64,000 nucleotides of DNA from Bacteroidales bacterium (GTDB lineage: Bacteria > Bacteroidota > Bacteroidia > Bacteroidales > UBA1715). The stretch spans positions 1-64,000 of the forward strand of contig JAKSUA010000012.1 of assembly GCA_024409235.1 (NCBI GenBank). The letters are read 5' to 3'. The position numbers and the translations under genes are program-made. Below, in pieces: positions 44,509 through 54,409 of this stretch; the stretch's first letter is position 1; each line of letters starts with the position of its first letter. Below the pieces are notes generated by a model. That model saw only the letters and a list, made by a program, of their open reading frames with translations, was not told where the DNA came from and did not search any database.

Positions 44509-44529
44509 AATGATTTTAACAAAATCATT
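44509..44529. repeat. Inverted repeat between yqeY and the T9SS operon
   Basis: AATGATTTT, AAC, AAAATCATT form a perfect 9-bp inverted repeat. No T run follows, so it is a weak terminator at best. It lies about 60 nt before the porP-gld operon and could be a regulator site. Confidence 0.5.
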
Positions 44530-44590
44530 GCAATCATAAAAAAAATATATTTTCTTTACGCACTAATTTCTTGAAGACGAAAAAAGCAAG

Positions 44591-45568
44591 ATGAGTAGAT
44601 TTGTGAAGTTGATTCCCAAAATAGTTATTGTTTCTTTTGCAATAATTCATTTTTCTATAGATTCTTTTGCACAATTGAATCCTCGAAGCACGTTGTATTC
44701 TTTTCATCAGTCTTCATACAATCCCGCAGTTTGTGGAGCTTATGATTATGGATCTGCAGATTTGGTTATAAGAAAGCAATATCTAGGTTTTGAAGGAAAT
44801 TCTGGACCAGCATCAACATGGTTTGATTTTTCAATGCCAATAAAGAGCTTGAATAGTGGGGCAGGATTGTCTATAGCACAAACAAAGGAGGGTTTTGAAA
44901 AACGATTGTCTGCAAAATTGAATTATGCTTATCATTTGAATATTGGTGTTGGTTCTTTAGGATTTGGTTTAAGTGCTGGTCTCAATAATGCTGGATGGGA
45001 TTTTAGTAATGCTATATATCCAGATGGTACCTCAGATAATTTTATTGAGTCAACAATTGCTTCACAGGAGAGTTTTTCTAATTTGTTGTTAGGCTTTGGA
45101 ATGTTTTATAAACGAGGTGGTCTGTATGCTGCTGCTGCTGTTACAGAACTTAACGAGCCTGCATTAAAATATGAAACTGGAAAAACAGACTATTTAAAAA
45201 GACATTATTGGCTGTCTGGCGGATATGAATATCAGTTGTCTAATCCCAAATGGTCGTTATATCCTTCAATGACGTTAAAGACAACTTTCTCTGATTGGCA
45301 GGCAAGTTTTGATTGTAGAGCAATCTATAATAATTTTATAATAGGAGGCATTTGTTATACTAGCAGCAATGATATTTCGATAAATATAGGTGCTCAGTTT
45401 GCTGATGGAACAAAGTTGGATGGTTTGAAAGCAATTTTTTCTTATGATATTGTAACCTCAAAAATAGGAGGAGAAAGTGCTGGTAGTCTTGAATTTATGG
45501 TGTCGTATGATTTTAATATTTTTGTTGAAAAAGAAAATAAGACTTATAAAAGTGTAAGATTTTTGTAG
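44591..45568 (+). CDS. porP: PorP/SprF-family T9SS protein heading the gld/por operon
   Basis: This 325-residue protein has a signal peptide (cleavage near SFA/QLN) and the family opening LNPRSTLYSFHQSSYNPAVCG. Barrel strands follow (LSAKLNYAYHLNIGVGSLGF, LSGGYEYQLSNPKWSLYPSM). Its place directly before gldK-L-M-N matches the porP-K-L-M-N order of Porphyromonas gingivalis, so the symbol porP is given here by position. It is an outer-membrane partner of the secretion ring. It is shorter than the paralogue at 27006-28172. Confidence 0.92.
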   Translation: MSRFVKLIPKIVIVSFAIIHFSIDSFAQLNPRSTLYSFHQSSYNPAVCGAYDYGSADLVIRKQYLGFEGNSGPASTWFDFSMPIKSLNSGAGLSIAQTKEGFEKRLSAKLNYAYHLNIGVGSLGFGLSAGLNNAGWDFSNAIYPDGTSDNFIESTIASQESFSNLLLGFGMFYKRGGLYAAAAVTELNEPALKYETGKTDYLKRHYWLSGGYEYQLSNPKWSLYPSMTLKTTFSDWQASFDCRAIYNNFIIGGICYTSSNDISINIGAQFADGTKLDGLKAIFSYDIVTSKIGGESAGSLEFMVSYDFNIFVEKENKTYKSVRFL

Positions 45569-45594
45569 GATATTAAGAAAAAACTATTACCTTG
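45562..45594 (+). promoter_or_regulatory. Possible internal promoter before gldK
   Basis: TTTG at 45562-45565 (ending at the porP stop), 22 nt, then TACCTTG at 45588-45594, one base short of TAnnTTTG. It could allow gldKLMN to be read apart from porP. Confidence 0.4.
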
Positions 45595-45618
45595 CGAATT
45601 ATTTTAATATGAATACAT

Positions 45619-47016
45619 ATGAAAAAGTTATTGTTCTTTAGTTCAGTTATCGCCTTGATGGTAAGTTGTTCATCGAACTACCAAACAGGTGAGTTGTCTG
45701 GTACGCAGGCAAGACCGGTATGGGATAATGAAGTTCCATTTGGGATGTTGTTTATTCCTCAGGGAAGTTTGAATGTTGGTCCAAGTGATCAAGATGTTGC
45801 GTGGGCAAACACAGCTCAGAATAGAAATGTGTCTGTTCAGTCATTTTGGATGGATGAGACAGAAATAACAAATAACGAATATCGTCAATTTGTTGATTGG
45901 GTTCGTGACTCTTTGGCTTATGTAACTTTGAAAGAAGATGCAGGTAAGGAAGATTTGTTTGTTACTGTAAATGAATTTGGCGAAGACCTTGATGATGATG
46001 AGCAATATATCGATTGGTCTAAACCTATTGATTGGAACGAAGCTGAAAACAGAGAAGCTTTGTTGTCTTTCTTTTTACAAGGTGACGAAAGATTTTATAA
46101 AAAACATGAATTAGATGTTCGTCGTTTGAACTTTACGTATTATTGGATGGATTTCAAGCAGGCTGCTGAAAAACATAAAGTAAACGGAAAAGAAAACCGT
46201 GCATATAATTACAAAACTGGTAAATACGAAGGTGAAGTACTTCGTGCAGATGGAACAAGACAAGCAATAAAGGACAGATCTTCATATATAGTAAAAGAAG
46301 AAATCAATGTATATCCAGACACTTTATGTTGGGTTAGTGATTATACATATTCTTACAATGATCCAATGTCAGCAATGTATTTCTGGCATCCTGCGTATGA
46401 TCATTATCCAGTTGTAGGTGTTTCTTGGAAACAAGCTGTAGCATTCAGCATTTGGAGAACTCAATTGAAAAATGGATTCTTGAGAAGTATGAAGAAAGTT
46501 ATCGTAAACGATTATCGTTTGCCTTCAGAAACAGAATGGGAATATGCTGCAAGAGGTGGTTTGGAATCATCTCCATATCCATGGGGTGGTAATTATACAA
46601 GAAACTATTTAGGCTGTTTTATTGCAAACTTCAAACCTTTACGTGGTAACTATACTGATGATGGTGGTATTCAAACTATCGTAGTTGCTCACTATGAACC
46701 AAATGAATGGGGCTTGTATGATATGGCAGGAAACGTTGCTGAGTGGACTCAAACAGCATTTGATGAGAGTGCATATAGCTTCACAGGTGATATGAATACT
46801 GATAATTACTATAGTGCATTGGACGATGATCCGATAGTAATGAAAAGAAAAGTTGTTCGTGGTGGTTCTTGGAAAGATATCGCATATTATATGCAATGTA
46901 GCTCAAGAACTTATGAATACCAAGATTCTGCAAAAAGTTACATTGGCTTTAGATGTGTACAGACTTACTTGGGTCGTTCTTTCGGACAAGATTCACAAGA
47001 TTCACAAGTATATTAA
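45619..47016 (+). CDS. gldK: T9SS ring lipoprotein GldK/PorK
   Basis: This 465-residue lipoprotein (MKKLLFFSSVIALMVSC, lipobox MVSC) carries a formylglycine-generating-enzyme/sulfatase-modifying fold: FWMDETEITNNEYRQFV, VVGVSWKQAVAFSIW, YRLPSETEWEYAARGG, WGLYDMAGNVAEWT and RGGSWKD. GldK/PorK forms a periplasmic ring with GldN/PorN under the outer membrane in the T9SS. An insert at about 105-230 replaces part of the enzyme fold, as in other GldK, and no catalytic role is expected. First gene of the K-L-M-N run. Confidence 0.96.
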   Translation: MKKLLFFSSVIALMVSCSSNYQTGELSGTQARPVWDNEVPFGMLFIPQGSLNVGPSDQDVAWANTAQNRNVSVQSFWMDETEITNNEYRQFVDWVRDSLAYVTLKEDAGKEDLFVTVNEFGEDLDDDEQYIDWSKPIDWNEAENREALLSFFLQGDERFYKKHELDVRRLNFTYYWMDFKQAAEKHKVNGKENRAYNYKTGKYEGEVLRADGTRQAIKDRSSYIVKEEINVYPDTLCWVSDYTYSYNDPMSAMYFWHPAYDHYPVVGVSWKQAVAFSIWRTQLKNGFLRSMKKVIVNDYRLPSETEWEYAARGGLESSPYPWGGNYTRNYLGCFIANFKPLRGNYTDDGGIQTIVVAHYEPNEWGLYDMAGNVAEWTQTAFDESAYSFTGDMNTDNYYSALDDDPIVMKRKVVRGGSWKDIAYYMQCSSRTYEYQDSAKSYIGFRCVQTYLGRSFGQDSQDSQVY

Positions 47017-47065
47017 TCGTTAAAAAAAGAAATAGAGTATTTAAACATTAAATTCGTTAAAAGTT

Positions 47066-48118
47066 ATGATGAGTATTTCAGAATTAGTAGAAACCGATGG
47101 ATGGAAGAAGTTTATGGCGAAAGTCTATGGTTGGGGAGCATCTGTCGTAATGATCGGGGCATTGTTCAAAATCCAACACTATCCTGGTGCAGGTCCTATG
47201 CTTGTAGTTGGTCTTTTGACAGAAGCTGTTATTTTCTTCTTCTCTGCTTTCGAACCTGTTCATGCTGAAATCGACTGGACTTTAGTATATCCTGAATTGA
47301 TTCCAACTCCAGAAGGGGAAGAAATCGAAGGTATTCAAGATACAACTCCGTTGACAACATTCTTGAAAGATAAATTGTCTGGAAAAATTGAAGGCGGCTT
47401 TGGTGGTGGCTCTGGTTCTGGAAAACAGGGTGGTGCTGCACTTGAGAAATTTGATGAATTATTAGAACAAGGAAAGCTTGGTCCAGAATTGTTTGAAAGA
47501 TTAGGGAATAATTTGGAGACATTAAATAATAATGTTACAAATATGAATGATATCTCTAATGCTGCTATTGCTACTAATTCTTATGTAGAAAACATAAACA
47601 ATGCAACAGGTTCTGTTTCTTCATTGTCTGGTGCGTTTGCTTCTTCTGCTGATAAACTTTCTCATTCAGTAGATTCTATTGCAACATCTGCACAACAAGC
47701 AGCAAACTCAATCGCAGAATCAGGAAGCAAGTCTTCTCAATTGATAGCTTCTTCTGCTGAACAAACTGCTGGTATTATTGCAACATCAGGTCAAAGCTAT
47801 CAACAAATGTTGGAGAACCTTAATGCTAACTTCTCTACAATTGGAAATAGCTCAAAAGCTCAAGCTGAACAACAAGAGGCTCTTACTAAGAACTTGTCTG
47901 CATTGAATGCTGTATATGAATTACAATTGCAAAATTCAAGTAAAAATCTTAATGCTACAGATGAAATCACTTCTGGTATTAATTCAATTATGGCTGATTT
48001 GCAATCTACAGCAAATGATGTTGCTCAATATAAAGCTGAAATCTCTAAATTAAGTCAAAACTTGTCTGCTCTTAATACAGTATATGGTAATATGCTTAAT
48101 GCAATGAGCATTAGATAA
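47066..48118 (+). CDS. gldL: T9SS motor protein GldL/PorL
   Basis: This 350-residue protein has two transmembrane helices near the N-terminus (about 23-33 and 44-60). They contain the conserved GASVVMIGALFKIQHYPGAG and Glu53 in VVGLLTEAVIFFFSAFEP, the residue linked to proton flow. The cytoplasmic part is long (about 85-350): Gly/Ser-rich (GGFGGGSGSGKQGGA), then coiled-coil repeats rich in Ser, Ala and Asn. F. johnsoniae GldL is much shorter and PorL intermediate, from memory. With GldM it forms the inner-membrane proton-driven motor. Confidence 0.96.
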   Translation: MMSISELVETDGWKKFMAKVYGWGASVVMIGALFKIQHYPGAGPMLVVGLLTEAVIFFFSAFEPVHAEIDWTLVYPELIPTPEGEEIEGIQDTTPLTTFLKDKLSGKIEGGFGGGSGSGKQGGAALEKFDELLEQGKLGPELFERLGNNLETLNNNVTNMNDISNAAIATNSYVENINNATGSVSSLSGAFASSADKLSHSVDSIATSAQQAANSIAESGSKSSQLIASSAEQTAGIIATSGQSYQQMLENLNANFSTIGNSSKAQAEQQEALTKNLSALNAVYELQLQNSSKNLNATDEITSGINSIMADLQSTANDVAQYKAEISKLSQNLSALNTVYGNMLNAMSIR

Positions 48119-48152
48119 TTTTATTAAGAATTTATTTAAATATATTTAGATA

Positions 48153-49811
48153 ATGGGACACGGAAAAGAAACGCCGAGACAGAAGATGATAGGTATGATG
48201 TACCTATTCTATACTGCGTTGATGGCGTTGAACGTTTCAAAGGATGTGCTTGATTCTTTTATAAAAATCAATAACTCCTTAAACGAAACAAACACGAACT
48301 TTATCAGCAAAAACCAAATTGCATATAGTGCGATAGAGAAGGCTTATTTAGCGAATCCAGGTAAAGCTCAAGCTATACATGATTTGTCTGGCATTTTGAA
48401 ACAAAAAGCAGATAGTCTTGTTGCTGAAATGCAATATTATAAAGATACAATTATCTTTTATGCTGATAAAATTGATAGAAGTACTTGCTTTATGCTTCCT
48501 GAAACTGGAAGTACTCGTTTATATGTTGTAAATGAGGAAGGCGATACTGTTTCATTGGAAGCTCAATGTCAGTCTAAAGACAATTTGGATATTGCTTCTC
48601 AGATTATGGTTGGTAATGACCAAGGATTGAGTGAAAATTGTGGTGGTGCAAAATTAAAACAGTCTATTATCAATTTTAGAGAATGGGTTTTAGGTGTTGC
48701 TGCTCAGTATGGCTCAGATTCAACATCAATTACTGCTAAAAACATTAATTCTTCATTAAATACTAATGATGCTATAGGACATGAAGGCGGAGTGCAACCA
48801 TGGGCAAGTGCTCAGTTTGAACATTTACCATTGATGGGTGCGATTACAGTTTTAACACAATGGCAATCAGCAGTTCGTAATGTTGAAGGTGATATTGTAA
48901 ATTTGATGTATAATCAATTGGATGCTACTTCGTTTAAGTTTAATAAGCTTTCTCCTGTGATTTTAGCTCCAAGTACATATATCATGCAAGGTAATGAATA
49001 TTCATCACAAATATTCTTGGCTGCATTTGATACGACACAAGCTTTAGATGTATATGTAAATGGAAGAAAACTTCCAATTGATCCTGCAAGTGGTCTTCCT
49101 GTTTATAAAGTAAATGGTGGAGGTATTGGTGCTCAAAAATATAATGCGGTGATTAAATTGCCAAAGCCAAATTCGACAGATACATTGTCTTATACAATTT
49201 CTGGAGAATATCAGGTTGCAAAACCAAGTTTGGTTGTTTCTCCAACGAAAATGAACGTATTCTATATTGGTCCAGAAAACCCTGTTGAAATATCTGTTCC
49301 AGGTGTGCCTGCAGATAAGATTTCAGCGTCTTTAACACCTTCAACTCATGGTTCTATATCAAAAACTTCTGGTGGGAGCTATATAGTAAAGGTATCACGA
49401 CCTGGGAAATGTTCTATTGCTGTTGTTGCAGATATCAATGGCAAAAAACAAAATATGGGTAGTGTTGAATTCCGTATTAAGACTGTTCCTGACCCAGTTG
49501 CACAAGTGTTGGGTATGAATGGTGGTGATATTGAAAAATCAAGATTGCAAGCTGCTCAAACTGTTGATGCTAAGATGAAAGATTTTGATTTCGACTTGTC
49601 TTTCAAAGTAACTTCATTTACTGTTAGTGCGCAGGTAGGTGCTTATTTCTTGTCAGAAACTGTTAAAAGTAATAGAATTAATCCTCAGGTAAAACAAAAT
49701 ATCTTTAGCAAGGTATCTAAAGGTTCAAAAGTTTATTTTGAGGATATAAAGGCTGTTGGTCCAGATGGAAAACCAAGAAGTCTTGGCGTATTGAAATTTG
49801 TTGTTAAATAG
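48153..49811 (+). CDS. gldM: T9SS motor protein GldM/PorM
   Basis: This 552-residue protein has a short cytoplasmic start (GHGKETPRQKMIGMMYLFYT), one transmembrane helix, and a long periplasmic part: a helical domain (about 30-220) followed by beta domains (VVSPTKMNVFYIGPENPVEI, VKVSRPGKCSIAV). Dimeric GldM spans the periplasm as a rotating shaft between GldL and the GldK/N ring. Length and order are canonical. Confidence 0.96.
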   Translation: MGHGKETPRQKMIGMMYLFYTALMALNVSKDVLDSFIKINNSLNETNTNFISKNQIAYSAIEKAYLANPGKAQAIHDLSGILKQKADSLVAEMQYYKDTIIFYADKIDRSTCFMLPETGSTRLYVVNEEGDTVSLEAQCQSKDNLDIASQIMVGNDQGLSENCGGAKLKQSIINFREWVLGVAAQYGSDSTSITAKNINSSLNTNDAIGHEGGVQPWASAQFEHLPLMGAITVLTQWQSAVRNVEGDIVNLMYNQLDATSFKFNKLSPVILAPSTYIMQGNEYSSQIFLAAFDTTQALDVYVNGRKLPIDPASGLPVYKVNGGGIGAQKYNAVIKLPKPNSTDTLSYTISGEYQVAKPSLVVSPTKMNVFYIGPENPVEISVPGVPADKISASLTPSTHGSISKTSGGSYIVKVSRPGKCSIAVVADINGKKQNMGSVEFRIKTVPDPVAQVLGMNGGDIEKSRLQAAQTVDAKMKDFDFDLSFKVTSFTVSAQVGAYFLSETVKSNRINPQVKQNIFSKVSKGSKVYFEDIKAVGPDGKPRSLGVLKFVVK

Positions 49812-49833
49812 AAAAACCTAAAATTATATAGTT

Positions 49834-50667
49834 ATGAAAAAAATTGGTTTGTTTATTATCGGAATTGCTTTCACATCAGCTTTGTTTGCTCAAGCAAGTG
49901 AATATCCTGATAGTCCATATGATAAACCTCATATGAATGACAGAAAGCCTGCTGTTATGCAGCAAATTCGTTATGCAGATGTTATGTGGTCAAAACAAAT
50001 AGAACGCACATTGCCTCTTCGTGAAAAAATGAATCATCCGTTATATTTCCCAAATAACGAAACTGGAAGAATCGGAACTCGTTTTAGTTTAACTGCATTA
50101 ACAATTGATGCAATTGAGAAAGGTTATTTGTTCGCTTATGATCCAATGAGTGATGGGGCTGTTCCTATTACACAAGATGATTTCAGAACAAAGTTGGGTG
50201 CAAGCGTTGATACTATTTATCTAGAAAATGAAGATGGTACAGAAACTGCAAAAGCTATTGAAAATCAAATGCAACCAAACTCTGTAAAATTCTTGATTTT
50301 AAAAGAAGAATGGGTATTTGATAAACAACGTTCTGTAATGGATCCTCGTATTATGTGGATTACAGCACTTCGTGAGTTTGAAAAAGATGGTGAGATTCGT
50401 AAATCATTGCCTTATAAGATTTATTATCCTGCTGCTCAACCTATTTTAGCAAGAAATGAATCTTTCAATCCTAATAGCGATGGTGATCAAAAATCATTCT
50501 ATGATTTATTCCAAAAACGTTATTTCAGTAGTTTCATTTCTCGTGAAAGCAATGTTTTCAATAACCGTGAAGTAAGTTCTTATAAATTTGGTATAGAACA
50601 ATTATATGAAGCAGAACGTATAAAAACGTTTATCTTCAACTTCGAACATGATTTATGGGAATATTAA
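49834..50667 (+). CDS. gldN: T9SS ring protein GldN/PorN
   Basis: This 277-residue exported protein (signal cleavage near LFA/QAS) shows GldN marks YADVMWSKQIERTLPLREKM, HPLYFP, FLILKEEWVFDKQRSVMDPR and IYYPAAQPILARNESFNP. It pairs with GldK in the periplasmic ring. It starts 22 nt after gldM and is followed by a strong terminator, which closes the T9SS operon. Confidence 0.95.
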   Translation: MKKIGLFIIGIAFTSALFAQASEYPDSPYDKPHMNDRKPAVMQQIRYADVMWSKQIERTLPLREKMNHPLYFPNNETGRIGTRFSLTALTIDAIEKGYLFAYDPMSDGAVPITQDDFRTKLGASVDTIYLENEDGTETAKAIENQMQPNSVKFLILKEEWVFDKQRSVMDPRIMWITALREFEKDGEIRKSLPYKIYYPAAQPILARNESFNPNSDGDQKSFYDLFQKRYFSSFISRESNVFNNREVSSYKFGIEQLYEAERIKTFIFNFEHDLWEY

Positions 50668-50689
50668 ACATCTTATTGTTAATAATTAT

Positions 50690-50725
50690 AGAGGGCTTAC
50701 CAATTTAGGTGAGCCCTCTTTTTTT
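50690..50725 (+). terminator. Terminator of the porP-gldKLMN operon
   Basis: Arms AGAGGGCTTACC (50690-50701) and GGTGAGCCCTCT (50708-50719) make a 12-bp stem with one G-T pair, followed by seven T. The T run merges with the next gene's -7 box. Confidence 0.94.
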
Positions 50726-50732
50726 ATATTTG
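50725..50732 (+). promoter_or_regulatory. -7 box of the M23 lipoprotein gene
   Basis: TATATTTG fits TAnnTTTG and starts on the last T of the gldN terminator tail. Transcription from about 50739 makes ATG 50748 the start with a very short leader. Confidence 0.55.
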
Positions 50733-50747
50733 TGGCAAATAATAATT

Positions 50748-51956
50748 ATGAGAAAGATTTTCCGCTTTTTTTGTGTACTTTTTTCCTCTTGCATTGTGAT
50801 CTCATGTAGTGAAAACACTACTAAAGATACTGGTGAAATTACTGAAGAGATTGAAAAGGATATTTTTATGTATAATATCCGTATAAATGATTTTGATGTT
50901 GTTGTTGATACAGTAAAACGAGGTGAAAATGTTACTACGCTATTTTTGAATGCTGGTGTTGATGTGAAAACATGCAACGCTCTTTTAAAACAGTCTGATA
51001 CAATCTATGATATCAAGAAAAAATTGAAGCTTCGGCCTTATACTAAAATGTTTTCGGATAGTCGTCTCCAGTATTTGATATATGAATATAGTGACGAAAA
51101 TTATTTGGTATATGATTTAACGGATTCAATTCCTCGAGCATATAAAGGACAAAAGGAAGTTTCTTATAGAGAATGTAAAGCAAAAGGTGAAATAAAAACG
51201 TCTTTATGGAATGCTTTAATTGATAATGGACTGAGTCCTAATTTAGCTATGACATTATCGGATGTTTATGCTTGGTCAATTGATTTCTTTGGCTTACAGA
51301 AAGGTGATTATTTCAAGGTTGTGTATGTAGAAAAATATATTGATTCCTTACCTGCTGGTTTGGAAGAAGTAAAGTATGCTGTGTTTAATCATATGGGACA
51401 GGATTGTTATGCCATTCCTTTTGAACAAGATGGTGTGCGTCAGTATTTTGATATTGATGGTAAATCAACTCGAAAAGTATTCTTGAAGGCTCCCCTGAAA
51501 TATTCTCGAATCAGTTCATATTTCACTAATTCAAGAAAACATCCTGTTTTAAAGATAGTTCGTCCGCATCATGGAGTGGATTATGCAGCACCGGTTGGAA
51601 CTCCTGTACATACTATTGGTGATGGTGTGGTTATAAAAAAAGGATATTCTGGTGGAGCGGGAAATATGGTTACAATAAAACATGTACATTCATATACGAC
51701 ATCATACATGCATCGATCGAAATATGCAAAAGGTATAAATGTTGGTAGTCGTGTTCATCAAGGGCAGGTGATAGGTTATGTTGGAAGTACAGGTTTGTCA
51801 ACTGGGCCGCATTTGGATTTTAGGGTTTATAAAAACGGTACACCAATTAATCCATTAAAAATGGTTTCTCCTCCTACTAGTCCAGTTAAAGAAAAGGATA
51901 TGCCAATGTTTCGAGCTGTAGCCGACAGTTTGTCGAAAATATTGTCTGAAATTTAA
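50748..51956 (+). CDS. M23-family metallopeptidase lipoprotein with altered HxH motif
   Basis: This 402-residue lipoprotein (lipobox VISC at about residue 19) has an OapA/LysM-like N-terminal region and a C-terminal M23 (LytM) domain (about 265-375). The first zinc pair is present in H274-HGV-D278, and the mid His in TSYMHRSKY. The last motif reads GPHLDFRVY: His355 is kept, but the second zinc His of HxH is Asp357. I recall this HLD form in other Bacteroidota. It may still cut peptidoglycan peptides or be a regulator. ATG 50748 is chosen from the promoter and lipoprotein signal. Confidence 0.88.
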   Translation: MRKIFRFFCVLFSSCIVISCSENTTKDTGEITEEIEKDIFMYNIRINDFDVVVDTVKRGENVTTLFLNAGVDVKTCNALLKQSDTIYDIKKKLKLRPYTKMFSDSRLQYLIYEYSDENYLVYDLTDSIPRAYKGQKEVSYRECKAKGEIKTSLWNALIDNGLSPNLAMTLSDVYAWSIDFFGLQKGDYFKVVYVEKYIDSLPAGLEEVKYAVFNHMGQDCYAIPFEQDGVRQYFDIDGKSTRKVFLKAPLKYSRISSYFTNSRKHPVLKIVRPHHGVDYAAPVGTPVHTIGDGVVIKKGYSGGAGNMVTIKHVHSYTTSYMHRSKYAKGINVGSRVHQGQVIGYVGSTGLSTGPHLDFRVYKNGTPINPLKMVSPPTSPVKEKDMPMFRAVADSLSKILSEI

Positions 51957-51966
51957 CAAATAGAAA

Positions 51967-54378
51967 ATGGAAGAGTTATTGTCTGAGTTAAATAATAGTC
52001 AGTTAGATGCTGTTCGGAATGTCGAAGGACCTTGTTTGGTAATTGCAGGTGCGGGTTCAGGAAAAACAAGAGTCTTAACTTATCGAATTGCTTATTTGTT
52101 GTCGCAAGGAGTTCCTGCATATAATATTTTGGCTCTAACTTTTACCAATAAGGCTGCCTTAGAAATGAAAGAACGTGTGGCTCGTTTGGTGGGAGAAGAT
52201 GTGGCGCGTGACTTATATATGGGAACATTTCACTCAATTTTTGCAAAAATATTGAGAATTGAATCAAATTCCCTTCCTGGTTATGATTCAAATTATTCGA
52301 TTTTAGATACAGAAGATGTAAAGAAACTGATTTCTCAAATTGTTACTTCACTTGGTTTAGATAAGGACACTTATAAAGCAGCAAAAGTTGCTGGAATAAT
52401 ATCAAAAGCAAAAAACGACTTGATACCAGCTGATATGTATGAGTCTTCTGGTATGTGGCAGTATGATCGAATGAATGGAATGCCGGCTGTCGTTAACATC
52501 TATAAAGAATATGTTGTAGCTTGTAGAAAATCAAATGCAATGGATTTTGATGATTTGTTGTTAATGACAAATCTTTTGTTTAGAAATAATCCTGCGGTAT
52601 TGGAAAAATACCAGCGTTTATTTCGATATATCTTGGTTGATGAGTATCAGGATACAAATAGCTGTCAGTATCATATTATCAAAAAACTAGCATTACCGGA
52701 AAATAATTTGTGTGTGGTTGGTGATGATGCACAAAGTATTTATTCATTCCGTGGTGCAAAAATTGAAAATATTTTAAGTTTTAGTCAGGACTATAAAAAT
52801 TATCGATTGTTTAAGTTGGAACAGAATTACCGTTCAACCCAGATAATCGTAAATGCTGCTAATAGTTTAATTCAGAAAAATAAACGTCAGATACCAAAGA
52901 AAACGTTTTCTGAACAAGAAATTGGAGATAAAATTGCATTGCTAGAATCTTCTACCGATGCAGAAGAAGGTTTTAAAGTTGCAACGTTAATTTCTGATTT
53001 AATACAAAAAGGAGAAAATTATTCTGATTGTGCTATATTGTATAGAACAAATGCTCAGTCTCGTATTATAGAAGAAGCACTAAATAAGAAAAGAATTCCG
53101 TGTAAAATTGTAAAAGGAACATCATTCTTTCAACGAAAGGAAATCAAGGATGTGCTTTCGTACGTTCGTGTTGTTATTAATCCTCAAGACGAGATAGCGT
53201 TGGAAAGAATTATTAATTATCCTGCACGAAGTATAGGGAACACAACGATAGAAAAATTATCTGCCTTAGCAAAGGCAAATAATCTCGGAGTATGGGAGGT
53301 TATGACAAAGATTGAATATTCAGGTGATTTATTTTCTTCTTCAACAAAAACGAAAATAAAGGATTTTGTTGCAATGATGCAGGAATTTATGGCAGATGAA
53401 CATGAAGCAGATGCATATTCATTGATGAATAGAATTGTTGAGAAAATTAATTTCCAGGAAGCTTTAAATAAAGAATATTCAAAAGAGGATGCACAAGATA
53501 GATATGAAAATATCATGGAATTGTTGAATGGAGCAAAAGAGTTTGTAGAAAACGAAATTGACCCTGAAGCAATATTCCTTCATAATTATGTAGAGAAAAT
53601 CGCGCTGTTGACAGATATAGATGAGGAAGAAATGGATAATCCAAATAAAGTTTTGTTGATGACGGTGCATGCTGCCAAAGGGCTTGAGTTTAAACATTGT
53701 TTTATTGTAGGAATGGAGGAGTCTGTTTTTCCTTCTACAATGAGTTCTGATAGTCAGCAGAATATTGAAGAAGAACGACGTTTGTTTTATGTTGCTTTAA
53801 CACGGGCAATGAAAACAGCTACACTTTCTTATGCTTTGACTCGAAGAAAATGGGGAAATCTAAATGCTTCGCAGCCAAGTAGATTCTTGTCCGAAATAGA
53901 CCAAAGTTTTGTAAGTGGGCAAGTACGAAGTTCTTTCGCTTCGTCGGCAGGAAATTCAGGTTCTCAGTTTTCGGGTTTTTCGCAGAGAAAACAGTTTTCT
54001 GGTTTTGCAAACCAACAAAGTGGATTTTCGTCATTTGGACAGAAATCATCAAGCATAAGTTATAATTCTCAAAAACAACAAGGATTTACTAATTCAGTAA
54101 TATCTAAACCAAAGGCTCAATTTTCAGGTTATCAGGGAGATGCGGGAAAACCTTTTACTCATTTTAATGAAAAACAACCGCAACCAAATTTGATAACACC
54201 TAGTAATCCAAACGATATTCAGGTTGCTCAACGTGTTGCTCATGCGAAGTTTGGATATGGTATTGTAAAAGAAAAGATGGGTGAAGATGCAAATTTGGCA
54301 GTTATTATAGCATTTGAAAATTGGGGAGAAAAGAAGTTGCTTTTAAAATTTGCAAAACTTCAAATTGTTGAAAATTAA
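51967..54378 (+). CDS. UvrD/PcrA-type DNA helicase
   Basis: This 803-residue superfamily 1A helicase shows motif Q LNNSQLDAVRNVEGP, Walker A AGAGSGKTRVLTYR, motif Ia LALTFTNKAALEMKERV, DEYQDTN (motif II), VGDDAQSIYSFRGA (III), QNYRST (IV), LMTVHAAKGLEFKHCF (V) and VALTRAM (VI). Residues about 650-745 are a low-complexity Ser/Phe/Gln/Gly stretch with repeated FSGF. A Tudor-like C-terminus follows (QRVAHAKFGYGIVKEK), as in PcrA, where it binds RNA polymerase. It starts 10 nt after the M23 gene. Confidence 0.95.
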   Translation: MEELLSELNNSQLDAVRNVEGPCLVIAGAGSGKTRVLTYRIAYLLSQGVPAYNILALTFTNKAALEMKERVARLVGEDVARDLYMGTFHSIFAKILRIESNSLPGYDSNYSILDTEDVKKLISQIVTSLGLDKDTYKAAKVAGIISKAKNDLIPADMYESSGMWQYDRMNGMPAVVNIYKEYVVACRKSNAMDFDDLLLMTNLLFRNNPAVLEKYQRLFRYILVDEYQDTNSCQYHIIKKLALPENNLCVVGDDAQSIYSFRGAKIENILSFSQDYKNYRLFKLEQNYRSTQIIVNAANSLIQKNKRQIPKKTFSEQEIGDKIALLESSTDAEEGFKVATLISDLIQKGENYSDCAILYRTNAQSRIIEEALNKKRIPCKIVKGTSFFQRKEIKDVLSYVRVVINPQDEIALERIINYPARSIGNTTIEKLSALAKANNLGVWEVMTKIEYSGDLFSSSTKTKIKDFVAMMQEFMADEHEADAYSLMNRIVEKINFQEALNKEYSKEDAQDRYENIMELLNGAKEFVENEIDPEAIFLHNYVEKIALLTDIDEEEMDNPNKVLLMTVHAAKGLEFKHCFIVGMEESVFPSTMSSDSQQNIEEERRLFYVALTRAMKTATLSYALTRRKWGNLNASQPSRFLSEIDQSFVSGQVRSSFASSAGNSGSQFSGFSQRKQFSGFANQQSGFSSFGQKSSSISYNSQKQQGFTNSVISKPKAQFSGYQGDAGKPFTHFNEKQPQPNLITPSNPNDIQVAQRVAHAKFGYGIVKEKMGEDANLAVIIAFENWGEKKLLLKFAKLQIVEN

Positions 54379-54409
54379 ATTATTAAATTTGACAAAATTA
54401 AAAACTGAC

